Shown piece after piece: positions 1 through 7,796 of a DNA stretch of 21,824 nucleotides. This DNA comes from an uncultured Christensenellaceae bacterium. Its GTDB lineage: Bacteria > Bacillota > Clostridia > Christensenellales > Christensenellaceae. The position numbers and the translations under genes are program-made. Position 1 is the stretch's first letter, and every line of letters begins with the position of its first letter. The notes beneath the pieces are model-generated. The model had not been told where the DNA came from. It searched no databases and saw nothing but the letters and a program-made list of their open reading frames with translations. The stretch is taken from the NCBI GenBank assembly GCA_934555865.1, contig CAKTFI010000018.1, forward strand, positions 1 to 21,824. Reading direction: 5' to 3'.

Positions 1-80
1 TCCGAACACAGAAGTTAAGCTCTTATACGCCGAAAGTACTTGGCTGGCAACGGCCTGGGAGGATAGGTAGCTGCCGGTAC
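1..80 (+). rRNA. rrf: 5S ribosomal RNA, 3' part
   Basis: The first ~80 bases match the middle and 3' end of a bacterial 5S rRNA: the CCGAACACAGAAGTTAAGC block, then the GGGAGGATAGGTAGCTGCC block near the 3' end. The 5' third lies outside the window. A strong terminator follows at once and no tRNA gene is attached, so this is the end of an rRNA operon. The exact 3' end (about 78-80) is estimated. Confidence 0.95.
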
Positions 81-86
81 TAAATT

Positions 87-157
87 TCCCTATAACCACG
101 GGAACTCCTTCGCATAGCTTAGGAGTTTTCGTCGTTTATAGGGATTTTTTGTTTTTG
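87..157 (+). terminator. rRNA operon terminator, nested hairpin
   Basis: The outer stem TCCCTATAA (87-95) pairs with TTATAGGGA (136-144) and is followed by a T-rich run. Inside it is a second stem, AACTCC with GGAGTT (103-126). This is a typical Rho-independent terminator just behind 5S rRNA. Confidence 0.9.
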
Positions 158-256
158 CGCGGGATAGGGAATTGGGAAGCGGAAGTACTAGAAGTACTGA
201 TACAAGTGAAAAGGCACGACTTGTGTGTGAGGCAATGTAGTGTGTGATATTAGTGG

Positions 257-444
257 AAAAGAAAGCAGACACTTCGAATAGTCGGACAATTTGGGGTGGA
301 AGGAAAACGGGCACTTCGGATGATCAGATAATTCGAGTAGGAAGGGCAAGTGGGTGCTCTGGGCAGTTGGATAATTCAGGATGGAAGAGAAATCAGATGC
401 TTTGGGGAGTTTGTTTCGGCTAGCTCGACAATTCGAGCGGGAAG
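257..444. repeat. Degenerate ~42-bp tandem repeat
   Basis: Four imperfect units end in GGAAG at 298, 340, 383 and 440, giving spacings of 42, 43 and 57 bases; the last unit seems to carry an extra ~15 bases. Shared blocks inside units are a CTTCGG-like core and a GACAATTCGAG-like core ahead of GGAAG. Read on the minus strand, two neighbouring units encode similar 14-residue stretches (LELSDHPKCPFSF and PKLSDYSKCLLSF), but 43- and 57-base spacings break frame, so a coding role is unlikely. Confidence 0.6.
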
Positions 445-643
445 AGAAATAAAAGGAAAAGCGAAAAAGGCGAAGTAAGGGAGTGTGAAGGCCTGGGGCC
501 ACTTTTGGGAAGGAAGGTCGCTCTTTGAACGACAGATGGATTGCTCTATTTTTGATTTGTGTCTGCCAAACGCATCTCCTCAATTTTTTGCACACTATTT
601 TCGGCGGAACTTTCCTGTTTTGCCGCCTTTTTTTGCTTTTTAC

Positions 644-672
644 TTGTCGCAGGATTGCTGGCAGGGTATAAT
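644..672 (+). promoter_or_regulatory. Likely sigma-A promoter for tmk-holB-ricT
   Basis: TTGTCG (644-649), a 17-bp spacer, then a perfect TATAAT (667-672). It lies about 230 bases ahead of tmk and is the only good match in the gap, so it probably drives the operon through a long leader. Confidence 0.6.
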
Positions 673-836
673 TTTAGAAGAAGCGGGAGAGGATGCGCTT
701 GTGCGGACAGACCGCTGCGCGGGAAGGTATTTTTCTGTGGTCGTGCGCCCGCAAAGCGATGCGAAGCAAAGGCGGCGCGATCGGAGCGATGAGATTTAGA
801 GAGCCTTGCCGCGGGATGAGCGGAGGCCGGAAAAGA

Positions 837-873
837 GGGGCACGCCCGTAAAAATAGTACGGCAGCCTGCCCC
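837..873 (+). other. Hairpin in the tmk leader
   Basis: GGGGCA (837-842) pairs with TGCCCC (868-873), and CCGT (846-849) pairs with ACGG (859-862) inside it. The structure ends about 30 bases before the tmk start codon. No T-run follows, so it is not a classical terminator; it could affect leader stability. Function unknown. Confidence 0.3.
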
Positions 874-904
874 AAAAGAACTAGCAATACAGAGGAATGG
901 CGTT

Positions 905-1522
905 ATGCAGGGAAAATTCATTACATTGGAAGGCGTTGACGGCTGCGGGAAATCCACGCAGCTGTGCCTGGCGGAGGCATATCTGCGGGAGAAGGGCTGC
1001 GATGTCCTCCTGACGCGCGAGCCGGGCGGCCCCGCGATCTCGGAACAGATCCGCGCGATGCTGCTCGACCCGGAAAACCGGACGATGTGCGACGAGGCGG
1101 AGGCGCTCCTCTATGCGGCGGCGCGCGTGCAGCACCTGCGCGAGACGATCCTGCCGGCGCTGGCGGCGGGGAAGGTCGTGCTGTGCGACCGGTTTTTGGA
1201 TTCCAGCATCGCCTATCAGGGCTATGGCCGCGAACTCGGCGAGGAGTATATCCTCTCCATTAACGCCTTTGCCGCGGCGCATCAGCCCGACCTCACGATC
1301 TACCTGCGGTATGCGCCGGAGGCGGCGCGGGCGCGCATTGCCGGCCGCCCGGCCGACCGCTTGGAGCAGCAGGGCGATCCCTTCTTTGCGCGCGTGCATG
1401 CGGGCTATGAGCGGATCGCGGCGCAGGACCCGGCGCGGGTCGCAGCGATCGACGCCGGGGACACGGTGGAGGCGATCCAACGCAAAATCGCGGTGCGCCT
1501 GGACGCGCTGCTCGGCCGATGA
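905..1522 (+). CDS. tmk: Thymidylate kinase (dTMP kinase)
   Basis: A cytoplasmic enzyme that phosphorylates dTMP to dTDP with ATP, needed for dTTP supply. The predicted 205 residues match the family's usual length. Visible motifs are the P-loop GVDGCGKST (residues 10-18), the DR pair (D95-R96) in DRFLDSSIAYQGYGRE, and a lid segment around RPADRLEQQ. The ATG at 905 is chosen because it gives the usual N-terminus MQGKFITLEG and has AGAGGA eight bases upstream; the open frame extends to 806 but that part resembles nothing. The last four bases overlap holB, so translation is probably coupled. yaaQ and yaaR, which lie next in B. subtilis, are absent here. Confidence 0.96.
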   Translation: MQGKFITLEGVDGCGKSTQLCLAEAYLREKGCDVLLTREPGGPAISEQIRAMLLDPENRTMCDEAEALLYAAARVQHLRETILPALAAGKVVLCDRFLDSSIAYQGYGRELGEEYILSINAFAAAHQPDLTIYLRYAPEAARARIAGRPADRLEQQGDPFFARVHAGYERIAAQDPARVAAIDAGDTVEAIQRKIAVRLDALLGR

Positions 1523-2472
1523 CGGCGCTGTACCGGGCGCGGGATTTTTTGATGCAGAGCGCGGCCGCGCCGCTTTCGGCCTATCTTCTCTGCGCGCGCG
1601 GGGCGGAGGACGCCGTGCAGGCGGGGCGGGAATTCGCACAGCGCATATTTTGTGAGACGCACACCGCCTGTGGGCATTGCCTGGCTTGCCGCAAGTTCGC
1701 AGCGGGCAATCAGCCGGACTATCTGGAAATCACGGCGGCGGATCAGATCCGCATCGGCGAGGTGCGGCGCATCCCGGAATTCCTGGCGAGCGCCTCCTAT
1801 GCGGGCGGGTACCGATGCATCCACATCGCCTATGCCTCGCGCCTGACCGAGCAGGCGCAGAACTATCTGCTGAAGACGATCGAGGAGCCGCCCGCGGGCG
1901 TGGTGTTCCTGCTCTCGCTTGACAACAAACAGAAGATCCTCGCGACCATCCGTTCGCGGTGCATGGAGGTCGCGTTGGAGCCGCAGCCGCGGGAAGAGAT
2001 CGCGGCGATGTTACAGAGAGAGGGCGTCCCGGCGGGGCAGGCGGCCTATGCCGCGGCGTGGTCGGGCGGATCCCCGGCAGAGGCGCGGCGCATCGCGGCG
2101 GACGCGGAGCTTTCGGACATCCGCGCGCATGCGGAGGCGATCGCGGTGCGGCTCGCGACCAAGCGCCGTCCGTCCATGTTTTTGCTGGAGCAGGACTTTT
2201 CCGCAGCCGGAAAGCGGCTGGGAGAGCTTTTGTATGCCCTCTCGTCGCTGTTTGCGGACGCGGCGGTCTGGCCAGGGGGGGCGGCGCTCCTTGCCAATCC
2301 GGACAGGCAGCAGACGGTCGCCCTGCTCGCGCAGCGTTTTACATTGCGGCAAATACAGCGTATAATGGAACTGTTGAATCAGCGCGCGGAGACCAAGCAG
2401 CGCTTCCCGCAATTTCGGGACGACTTGCTCCAAAAGAGCCTGATTTTTGATATATTGGAGGTAATGGCGTGA
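1519..2472 (+). CDS. holB: DNA polymerase III subunit delta'
   Basis: A clamp-loader component that works with the tau/gamma and delta subunits to load the sliding clamp. The 317 residues show the AAA+ clamp-loader pattern: a zinc-binding module with C45, C51, C54 and C57, the QNYLLKTIEEPP segment and the RSRC motif. There is no functional Walker A glycine loop, as usual for delta', which does not hydrolyse ATP. The start overlaps the tmk stop (ATGA), and the 3' end overlaps ricT (GTGA), so all three are one tight transcript. The C-terminal third is variable, as in other family members. Confidence 0.93.
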   Translation: MTALYRARDFLMQSAAAPLSAYLLCARGAEDAVQAGREFAQRIFCETHTACGHCLACRKFAAGNQPDYLEITAADQIRIGEVRRIPEFLASASYAGGYRCIHIAYASRLTEQAQNYLLKTIEEPPAGVVFLLSLDNKQKILATIRSRCMEVALEPQPREEIAAMLQREGVPAGQAAYAAAWSGGSPAEARRIAADAELSDIRAHAEAIAVRLATKRRPSMFLLEQDFSAAGKRLGELLYALSSLFADAAVWPGGAALLANPDRQQTVALLAQRFTLRQIQRIMELLNQRAETKQRFPQFRDDLLQKSLIFDILEVMA

Positions 2473-3908
2473 TCGATGTCATTGGAGTACGGTTTAAAAA
2501 AGCCAGTAAGATATATTATTTCGACCCGCAGCAGATCTCTTTGGAGGTCGGCGACGGGGTTATTGTAGAGACGAGCAAGGGCGTGGAATACGGCGAGGTG
2601 GTCATTGGCCGCCGGCAGGTGGAGGACGGCGAGGTGACGCGCCCCCTGAAGCCGATCATCCGCAAGGCGACGCCTCGCGACCGGGAAAAGCTGGAGGAGA
2701 ACCACCAGAAGGAAAAGCGGGCGTTTGCCATCTGCCGCGAAAAGATCGAAAAGCACAAGCTGGACATGAAGCTCATCTCGGTGGAATACACCTTTGACGG
2801 CAGCAAGATCATCTTTTCCTTTACGGCAGAGGGTCGGGTGGACTTCCGCGAGCTGGTCAAGGACCTGGCGTCGGTGTTCAAGACGCGCATCGAGCTGCGG
2901 CAGATCGGCGTGCGGGACGAGACCAAGATGATCGGCGGGTTGGGGCCGTGCGGCCGACCGGCGTGCTGTTCCGTGTTTTTGGGCGATTTCCAGCCGGTGT
3001 CCATCAAGATGGCCAAGGAGCAGAACCTCTCGCTCTCGCCCACCAAGATCAGCGGCCTGTGCGGGCGGCTCATGTGCTGCCTCAATTATGAGCAGGCGTA
3101 TTACGAGGAGCTGCGCGCCATCCTGCCGCGCGTCGGGGCTGAGGTCAAGACGCCGGACGGCGTAGGCATCGTCATGGACACGAACGCCGTGCGGCAGCTT
3201 GTGAAGGTCAAGGTAGAGACGGCAGAGGGTGAGGCGGAGCTGCACGAGTACCCGGTGGGCGACATCACGGTGCTGCGCAAGGCGGCGCGGCGGCCCCGCC
3301 CCAATGCGGAAAAGCAGGGTGAGGCGAAGCCGGACGCGCCGGAGGAGGCGGCCGGGGAAGAGAAGCCGCAGAGCCCTCGCCGAGAAGCTCGAAATGGCGA
3401 ACCGCGGGAAGCCCGTGAAGGTGAGCCGGGCGCGAAGCAGGGCGGAAACGGAGGACGCAATCGGCCGCGCGGCGGCGAAGGGCGCGGCAAGAATCGCGGC
3501 GGACGCGGCAGAAACCGCGCGGAGCAGGGCGAGGCGGCAAACGCCGAGGGACAGCGTTCGAGTCAGCCGCGGCAGGAAGGCAAGCGCGGCGAAGCCCGAA
3601 ACGGTGAACCGCGGGAGGCCCGCGAGGGTGAGTCGGCTGCGAAGCAGGGCGGAAACGGCGGGCGCAACCGGCCGCGCGGCGGCGAAGGGCGCGGTAAGAG
3701 CCGCGGCGGACGCGGCAGAAACCGCGCGGAGCAGGGCGAGGCGATGAGCCCCGAGGGGCAGCGTCCGAACCGGCCGCGACAGGAGAATCGGCGCGGCGAG
3801 CCCCGGAATAACGGCGAGCCGCGGAACAATAACAATGAGCCGGGTGCGAAGCGAGCGGAGCCCGGCAATCGCGTGGAACAGCCCTCCTCCGGCGGCCAGG
3901 CAGAATAA
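2469..3908 (+). CDS. ricT: RicT (YaaT/PSP1 family) with long Arg/Gly-rich repeat tail
   Basis: RicT is part of the Y-complex that binds RNase Y and directs mRNA processing in B. subtilis; it also affects sporulation and competence. The core (residues 1 to ~271) is typical and has the conserved cysteines C161, C166, C167, C198, C203 and C204, known in the family to bind Fe-S clusters. The start is GTG, overlapping the holB stop. The odd part is residues ~272-479: about 200 residues rich in R, G, E, N and P, with no F, W or Y, containing two tandem 69-residue repeats (306-374 and 375-443; 58 of 69 identical) with RGG and GRGRNR motifs. Ordinary RicT proteins end near 275-300 residues. The tail is predicted to be disordered and could bind RNA; that is inference. 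A third repeat copy lies in frame behind the stop. Confidence 0.93.
   Translation: MIDVIGVRFKKASKIYYFDPQQISLEVGDGVIVETSKGVEYGEVVIGRRQVEDGEVTRPLKPIIRKATPRDREKLEENHQKEKRAFAICREKIEKHKLDMKLISVEYTFDGSKIIFSFTAEGRVDFRELVKDLASVFKTRIELRQIGVRDETKMIGGLGPCGRPACCSVFLGDFQPVSIKMAKEQNLSLSPTKISGLCGRLMCCLNYEQAYYEELRAILPRVGAEVKTPDGVGIVMDTNAVRQLVKVKVETAEGEAELHEYPVGDITVLRKAARRPRPNAEKQGEAKPDAPEEAAGEEKPQSPRREARNGEPREAREGEPGAKQGGNGGRNRPRGGEGRGKNRGGRGRNRAEQGEAANAEGQRSSQPRQEGKRGEARNGEPREAREGESAAKQGGNGGRNRPRGGEGRGKSRGGRGRNRAEQGEAMSPEGQRPNRPRQENRRGEPRNNGEPRNNNNEPGAKRAEPGNRVEQPSSGGQAE
3384..3797 (+). repeat. Tandem 207-bp repeat inside ricT
   Basis: Two head-to-tail units, 3384-3590 and 3591-3797, are each exactly 207 bases (69 codons). 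They encode near-identical blocks starting EARNGEPREAREGE and differ at 11 of 69 residues. The unit length is a multiple of three, so expansion or loss keeps the reading frame. Confidence 0.92.
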
Positions 3909-3926
3909 GCCGGGCGAGCCGGGGGC

Positions 3927-4323
<397 letters not shown>

Positions 4324-4387
4324 GTCCCGCCTGCACATCCCTGCCGGTCCGGCGGGGGACGCATCCGAAAGGAAGCTCATTTTCGAG

Positions 4388-4424
4388 AAGGCCCGGCGCG
4401 GCGAAAGTCACGCCGGGCCTTTTG
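4388..4424 (+). terminator. Rho-independent terminator behind ferredoxin
   Basis: An 11-bp stem, AAGGCCCGGCG (4388-4398) with CGCCGGGCCTT, is followed by a short T-run. The T-run is short, so some read-through into the methyltransferase gene, which has no clear promoter of its own, is plausible. Confidence 0.75.
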
Positions 4425-4478
4425 CATCTGCGGGCGGGTGGACGCCTGCCGGAAAACAGAGTGCCGGGGAGAAGGAAG

Positions 4479-5273
4479 ATGGCGAACAACGAATACGACA
4501 ACGCGGACTTTTTTGATGAATATGCCGGAATGGCGCGCAGCTGGCAGGGGCTTTCCGGCGCGGGCGAGCAGGTGGTCGACCTGCAATTTGCGGGCCTGCG
4601 GCTCATCCAGAGCGACAAGGCGCTGAAGTTCGGGACGGACAGCGTGCTGTTGTCCTCCTTCATCCGCCTCGGGGCGCGGGAGAGGCTCGTCGACCTCGGC
4701 ACGGGCACGGGAATCTTGCCGGTGCTGCTCTCGGGGCGGGTGCGCGCGCCCATGGTGGGCATCGAGCTGCAGCACGAGGCGGCGGAGCTGGCGCGGCGCA
4801 ATGTGGCCCTAAATGGGCTTTCAAATGTGCGCATCGTGGAGGGCGACCTCCGGGAGGCGCGCGCGCTCGCGGGGGCGGCGGAGGTCGTGTGCGCCAACCC
4901 GCCCTATGACCGGCCGGACGCCGGGGCGATGCGCGAGAGCGAGGCCGTGCGCCTGTCGCGCTATGAGATCGCCTGCACGCTGGAGGATGTCGTGCAGAGC
5001 GCGGCGGGGATCCTCTCCACCGGCGGGCGGTTTTATATGGTGCACCGCGCCGCGCGGCTGGCGGAGATCCTGTACTGCCTGAAATGCCACCGGCTGGAGC
5101 CCAAGGCCGTGCGCGCGGTGTGCAAGCGCGCGGAGGCAGAGCCGCGCTATGTCCTGGTGCAGGCGAACAAGGACGCGGCCGCGGGCATGCGGCTGTTGCC
5201 GTCGCTCGTACTGTACGGGCCGGACGGCGCGTATACGCCGGAGCTGCGGCGCATCTATCATATGGAGGAATGA
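4479..5273 (+). CDS. yabB: tRNA1(Val) adenine-37 N6-methyltransferase family (YabB/TrmN6)
   Basis: A predicted SAM-dependent methyltransferase of 264 residues. The SAM-binding loop DLGTGTG is at 72-78, and the NPPY motif typical of amino-group (N6-adenine) methyltransferases is at 140-143. The segment KFGTDSVLLSSF ahead of motif I is typical of the YabB/TrmN6 family, which methylates A37 of a valine tRNA in E. coli. Its place directly ahead of rsmI matches the B. subtilis yabB locus. The ATG at 4479 is preceded by a purine-rich GGGGAGAAGGAAG. The open frame upstream overlaps the ferredoxin terminator and is not coding. The exact tRNA target is inferred from the family. Confidence 0.88.
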   Translation: MANNEYDNADFFDEYAGMARSWQGLSGAGEQVVDLQFAGLRLIQSDKALKFGTDSVLLSSFIRLGARERLVDLGTGTGILPVLLSGRVRAPMVGIELQHEAAELARRNVALNGLSNVRIVEGDLREARALAGAAEVVCANPPYDRPDAGAMRESEAVRLSRYEIACTLEDVVQSAAGILSTGGRFYMVHRAARLAEILYCLKCHRLEPKAVRAVCKRAEAEPRYVLVQANKDAAAGMRLLPSLVLYGPDGAYTPELRRIYHMEE

Positions 5274-6104
5274 ATGGGACAGGGGAGACTATACATCGTG
5301 TCGACGCCGATCGGCAATCTGGAGGACATGACGGTGCGCGCCGCGCGCATCCTGGGCGAGGTGGACTGCATCGCGGCGGAGGACACGCGGCACACGGCGC
5401 AGCTATTGAACAACCTGGGGATCAAGAACCGGCTGGTGAGCTTTCACGAGCATTCCCGTCCGGAGCGCGCGCAGGAGCTTGTGGACAGACTGCTTGCGGG
5501 GGAGGACATTGCGCTGGTGACGGACGCGGGCACGCCCATCATCTCCGACCCGGGCGAGCCGCTCACCAAGCTGGCGGCGGCGCAGGGCATCGAGATCCTG
5601 AGCGTCCCGGGGCCGTGCGCGGCCATCGCGGCCCTCACGGTGTCGGCGCTGGACGCGGGCAAGTTCGTGTTCGAGGGCTTCCTCCCGCGGGACAAGACGC
5701 GCGCCGAGGCCCTCCGTCGGGCAACGGCGCACCCGTATACGACGATTTTGTACGAAAGCCCGCACCAGCTCCTGCGCACGCTGGAGGAATTGGCGGCGGT
5801 CTGCCCCGACCGGCAGATGGCGGTGTGCAAGGAGCTCACCAAGATCCACGAGCAGGTGTTCCGCGGGACGGCGGCAGAGCTGTTTCAAGAGAGCGCGGCC
5901 TGGGAGGTGCGGGGGGAATATATCCTGCTCCTCGCGGGGGCGCCGGAAGAGCGGGCGGAGGTGACGGACGAGCAGATCCTCCGCCTCGCCCGGGAATTGG
6001 CGGCCCAGGGTCTGCGCAGCCGGGAGGTCGCGCGCGAGGCGGCGGCGCGGCTGCAGGTCGGCCGGAACCGCGTGTACAGCCTGCTGATGGCGGAAAAGGA
6101 ATAA
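5274..6104 (+). CDS. rsmI: 16S rRNA (cytidine-1402-2'-O)-methyltransferase
   Basis: RsmI adds the 2'-O-methyl group to C1402 in the decoding centre of 16S rRNA. The 276-residue protein starts with the typical GRLYIVSTPIGNLEDMT segment (TPIGNLED at 11-18), followed by AAEDTRHT (34-41) and the SDPGEPL and SVPGPCA segments of the tetrapyrrole-methylase fold. The ATG directly abuts the TGA of the upstream methyltransferase gene, so the two are co-translated. A strong hairpin closes the operon. Confidence 0.95.
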   Translation: MGQGRLYIVSTPIGNLEDMTVRAARILGEVDCIAAEDTRHTAQLLNNLGIKNRLVSFHEHSRPERAQELVDRLLAGEDIALVTDAGTPIISDPGEPLTKLAAAQGIEILSVPGPCAAIAALTVSALDAGKFVFEGFLPRDKTRAEALRRATAHPYTTILYESPHQLLRTLEELAAVCPDRQMAVCKELTKIHEQVFRGTAAELFQESAAWEVRGEYILLLAGAPEERAEVTDEQILRLARELAAQGLRSREVAREAAARLQVGRNRVYSLLMAEKE

Positions 6105-6114
6105 AGAAAGGCGC

Positions 6115-6147
6115 AAAAAAAGAGCATCCGCGGCGGATGCTCTTTTT
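6115..6147. terminator. Bidirectional terminator between rsmI and abrB
   Basis: AGAGCATCCG (6121-6130) pairs with CGGATGCTCT (6134-6143) around a 3-base loop. A-run on the left and T-run on the right let it work for both rsmI (+) and abrB (-). Confidence 0.9.
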
Positions 6148-6185
6148 GTATGGCATAGCAGCGCCCCTCCCGGCATAGGATAGGC

Positions 6186-6431
6186 TTACAGCTCCCCCTG
6201 TAATTTGTGGATGCAGGACTTGCAGACGCTCTTGCCTTCAAAATCCTTGAGCTCTTCGGTGGAGCCGCAGAAAATGCAGTTGGGGAGATATTTTTTGAGG
6301 ACGATCGAGTCATTTTCCACAAAAATTTCCAGCGCATCCTTACAGGCAATGCCCATAGTGCGGCGCAGCTCGATCGGAAGGACGATACGACCCAGGGAAT
6401 CCAAGGGGCGGACAATACCTGTCGATTTCAT
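6186..6431 (-). CDS. abrB: AbrB-type transition-state regulator with C-terminal Cys pairs
   Basis: A DNA-binding regulator of 81 residues. The N-terminal SpoVT/AbrB swapped-hairpin domain is clear: MKSTGIVRPLDSLGRIVLPIELRR. The C-terminal part carries C52-x2-C55 and C70-x2-C73, a zinc-ribbon-like pattern seen in clostridial AbrB proteins but not in B. subtilis AbrB. AbrB proteins repress post-exponential genes. The start at 6431 is chosen over an upstream ATG because it has GGAGGT five bases before it and begins with the conserved domain. It has its own promoter facing left, and sits where abrB sits in B. subtilis. Confidence 0.94.
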   Translation of the reverse strand: MKSTGIVRPLDSLGRIVLPIELRRTMGIACKDALEIFVENDSIVLKKYLPNCIFCGSTEELKDFEGKSVCKSCIHKLQGEL

Positions 6432-6464
6432 AGAGGACCTCCAAAATAAGATGTATTTAGAAAG

Positions 6465-6493
6465 ATTATACAATAATTAGTGCGTAGATACAA
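6465..6493 (-). promoter_or_regulatory. Likely abrB promoter
   Basis: On the minus strand, TTGTAT (6493-6488), a 17-bp spacer and a perfect TATAAT (6470-6465), about 34 bases before the abrB start. Confidence 0.6.
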
Positions 6494-6509
6494 GAAAATT
6501 ATAAAAATG

Positions 6510-6535
6510 TTACAAAATGCGATTGTTTTACAAAA
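6510..6535. promoter_or_regulatory. Direct repeat TTACAAAA in the abrB-spmA gap
   Basis: TTACAAAA occurs at 6510-6517 and 6528-6535, 18 bases apart, in the most AT-rich stretch of the window. The position between abrB and spmA suggests a regulator site, for example AbrB autocontrol. This is inference. Confidence 0.3.
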
Positions 6536-6605
6536 ATAATAAGTAAATATTACGAAAGCGCAACGAAAATGTGACAATTTTGGAATAAATTGGGAGGACG
6601 TGCGG

Positions 6606-7178
6606 ATGGCCACGGGAATTTGGGCGGGGATGCTGCTCTTGGGGGCGCTGCTCGGCGCGGTGCACGGGCAGGGCGAGGCGGTGTGGGCGGCGGCCCTCGC
6701 CGGGGCCGGGGAGGCGGTGACGGTCGCGGGGTCGCTTCTTGGGAATTCCTGCTTTTTCCTCGGGTGGATGCGGCTGGCCGAGGCCTGCGGCCTGGCGGAA
6801 CGGCTGGGGCGCGCGTTTCAAAGGCCGCTTGGGCGGCTGTTCCCGGCGGTGCGGGGGCAGGAGGCGCTGTCGCCCATGGCGATGAACCTGGCGGCCAACC
6901 TGCTTGGCATGGGCAACGCGGCGACGCCGTTTGGGCTAGAGGCGATGGCGGCGCTGGCGCGGCAGAATCGGACGCCCGGCCGGGCGAGCGGGGAAATGTG
7001 CCTGTTCGTGCTCTTGAACACGGCCGGGGTGTGCCTCGCACCGACCAACATCCTCTCCCTGCGCGCGGCGGCCGGGGCGGTGGACGGGGCGGGCATCGTG
7101 CTCGGCGGCCTGTGCGTGGGGCTGGCCGGGGCGGCGGTGTCGGTGGGCGGCGGATGGCTGCTCGGGCGGCGCGGATGA
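6606..7178 (+). CDS. spmA: Spore maturation protein A
   Basis: SpmA and SpmB are membrane proteins needed for full dehydration of the spore core in B. subtilis. This 190-residue protein has several hydrophobic segments and the family's hallmark NLLGMGNAATPFGLEAM stretch, plus a conserved NTAGVCLAPTN region. The ATG at 6606 is preferred: GGGAGG (6592-6597) lies eight bases before it, whereas the GTG at 6600 is only two bases from that site. Its end overlaps spmB by four bases (ATGA). No clear sigma-A promoter is visible; a sporulation sigma factor is possible but not shown. Confidence 0.93.
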   Translation: MATGIWAGMLLLGALLGAVHGQGEAVWAAALAGAGEAVTVAGSLLGNSCFFLGWMRLAEACGLAERLGRAFQRPLGRLFPAVRGQEALSPMAMNLAANLLGMGNAATPFGLEAMAALARQNRTPGRASGEMCLFVLLNTAGVCLAPTNILSLRAAAGAVDGAGIVLGGLCVGLAGAAVSVGGGWLLGRRG

Positions 7179-7705
7179 GCGCGGCGCTGGCCAAGATCCC
7201 GGGCGCGGTGATGCTGCTCTTTCTCTGCGCGGCGCTGATGCTGGCGCTCGGGCGGCGGGTGGATGCCTACCAAAGCTTTACCGAGGGGGCGCGCCGGGGC
7301 GTGGGCATGGCGGTGCGCACGCTGCCGCACATGGTGGCGATGCTCGCGGCGGCGCGCGTGTTCGAGGCGGGCGGCGGGTTTGCCCTGCTGGAGCGGGCGT
7401 TCGGCTTCCTGCTCGGCCCGCTCGGCATCCCGGCGGCGATGCTGCCGCTCGCGCTCATCCGCCCGGTGTCGGGCAGCGGGGCGATGGGGGTGCTGGCAGG
7501 CATCCTCGCGGCCTTTGGGCCGCATTCGCCGGAGGGCTATGCCGCGAGCCTGTATATGATGGGCACGGAGACGACGATCTATGTCGCGTCGCTGTATTTC
7601 GGCAGCGTTGGGGTCCCAAAAACGCGATACACCCTCCCCCTCGCGCTGGCGGCGGACGCGGTGCGGCTTTGGCTGTGCTGCCTGCTGGCCAACCGCCTCG
7701 CCTGA
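7175..7705 (+). CDS. spmB: Spore maturation protein B
   Basis: The partner of SpmA in spore core dehydration, 176 residues, hydrophobic with several membrane segments. Conserved blocks are RPVSGSGAMGVL, the FGPHSPEGYAASL region and the MGTETTIYVASLYFGSVGVPKTR end block, matching SpmB/nucleoside-recognition domain proteins. The start overlaps the spmA stop. The frame is open upstream to 6590 in the shadow of spmA, but only the part from 7175 resembles SpmB. The pair shows the organism forms spores or recently did. Confidence 0.92.
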   Translation: MSAALAKIPGAVMLLFLCAALMLALGRRVDAYQSFTEGARRGVGMAVRTLPHMVAMLAAARVFEAGGGFALLERAFGFLLGPLGIPAAMLPLALIRPVSGSGAMGVLAGILAAFGPHSPEGYAASLYMMGTETTIYVASLYFGSVGVPKTRYTLPLALAADAVRLWLCCLLANRLA

Positions 7706-7725
7706 AGCGAAATCGCACGCAAGCC

Positions 7726-7754
7726 TTGAAGCGGCGCTGGATTTGCGCTATAAT
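7726..7754 (+). promoter_or_regulatory. Promoter for metG-tatD
   Basis: TTGAAG (7726-7731), a 17-bp spacer and a perfect TATAAT (7749-7754), just behind spmB and about 42 bases before metG. Confidence 0.75.
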
Positions 7755-7796
7755 CGGTATACTTGGTTTTTACCGAAAATACAAAAGGAGGGTACT

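Larger units (their letters stand above)
158..904. other. Gene-free stretch between 5S rRNA and tmk
   Basis: I see no credible gene in these ~750 bases. The open frames on both strands lack ribosome binding sites, family resemblance and normal composition. The left part holds a degenerate ~42-bp tandem repeat (257-444). The right part holds the likely tmk promoter (644-672) and a leader of about 230 bases with a hairpin (837-873). Base composition left of ~480 is much more purine-rich and less GC-rich than the rest of the window. Confidence 0.6.

Noticed and set aside
257..444. Possible CRISPR array
   Set aside because: Units are contiguous, diverged and of uneven length, with no distinct constant repeat and variable spacer.
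188..595. Minus-strand open frame of 135 codons across the 42-bp repeats
   Set aside because: No ribosome binding site, odd composition, and its apparent peptide repeats only echo the DNA repeats; it also runs past the repeat array into unrelated DNA.
485..799. Plus-strand open frame of 104 codons ahead of tmk
   Set aside because: It spans the likely tmk promoter, has no family resemblance and no convincing ribosome binding site.
673..836. Possible signal recognition particle RNA or other small RNA in the tmk leader
   Set aside because: The conserved SRP RNA core sequence is absent and no known RNA fold could be recognised by eye.
6590..7174. Upstream extension of the spmB frame
   Set aside because: It lies out of frame within spmA; only the part from 7175 resembles SpmB.
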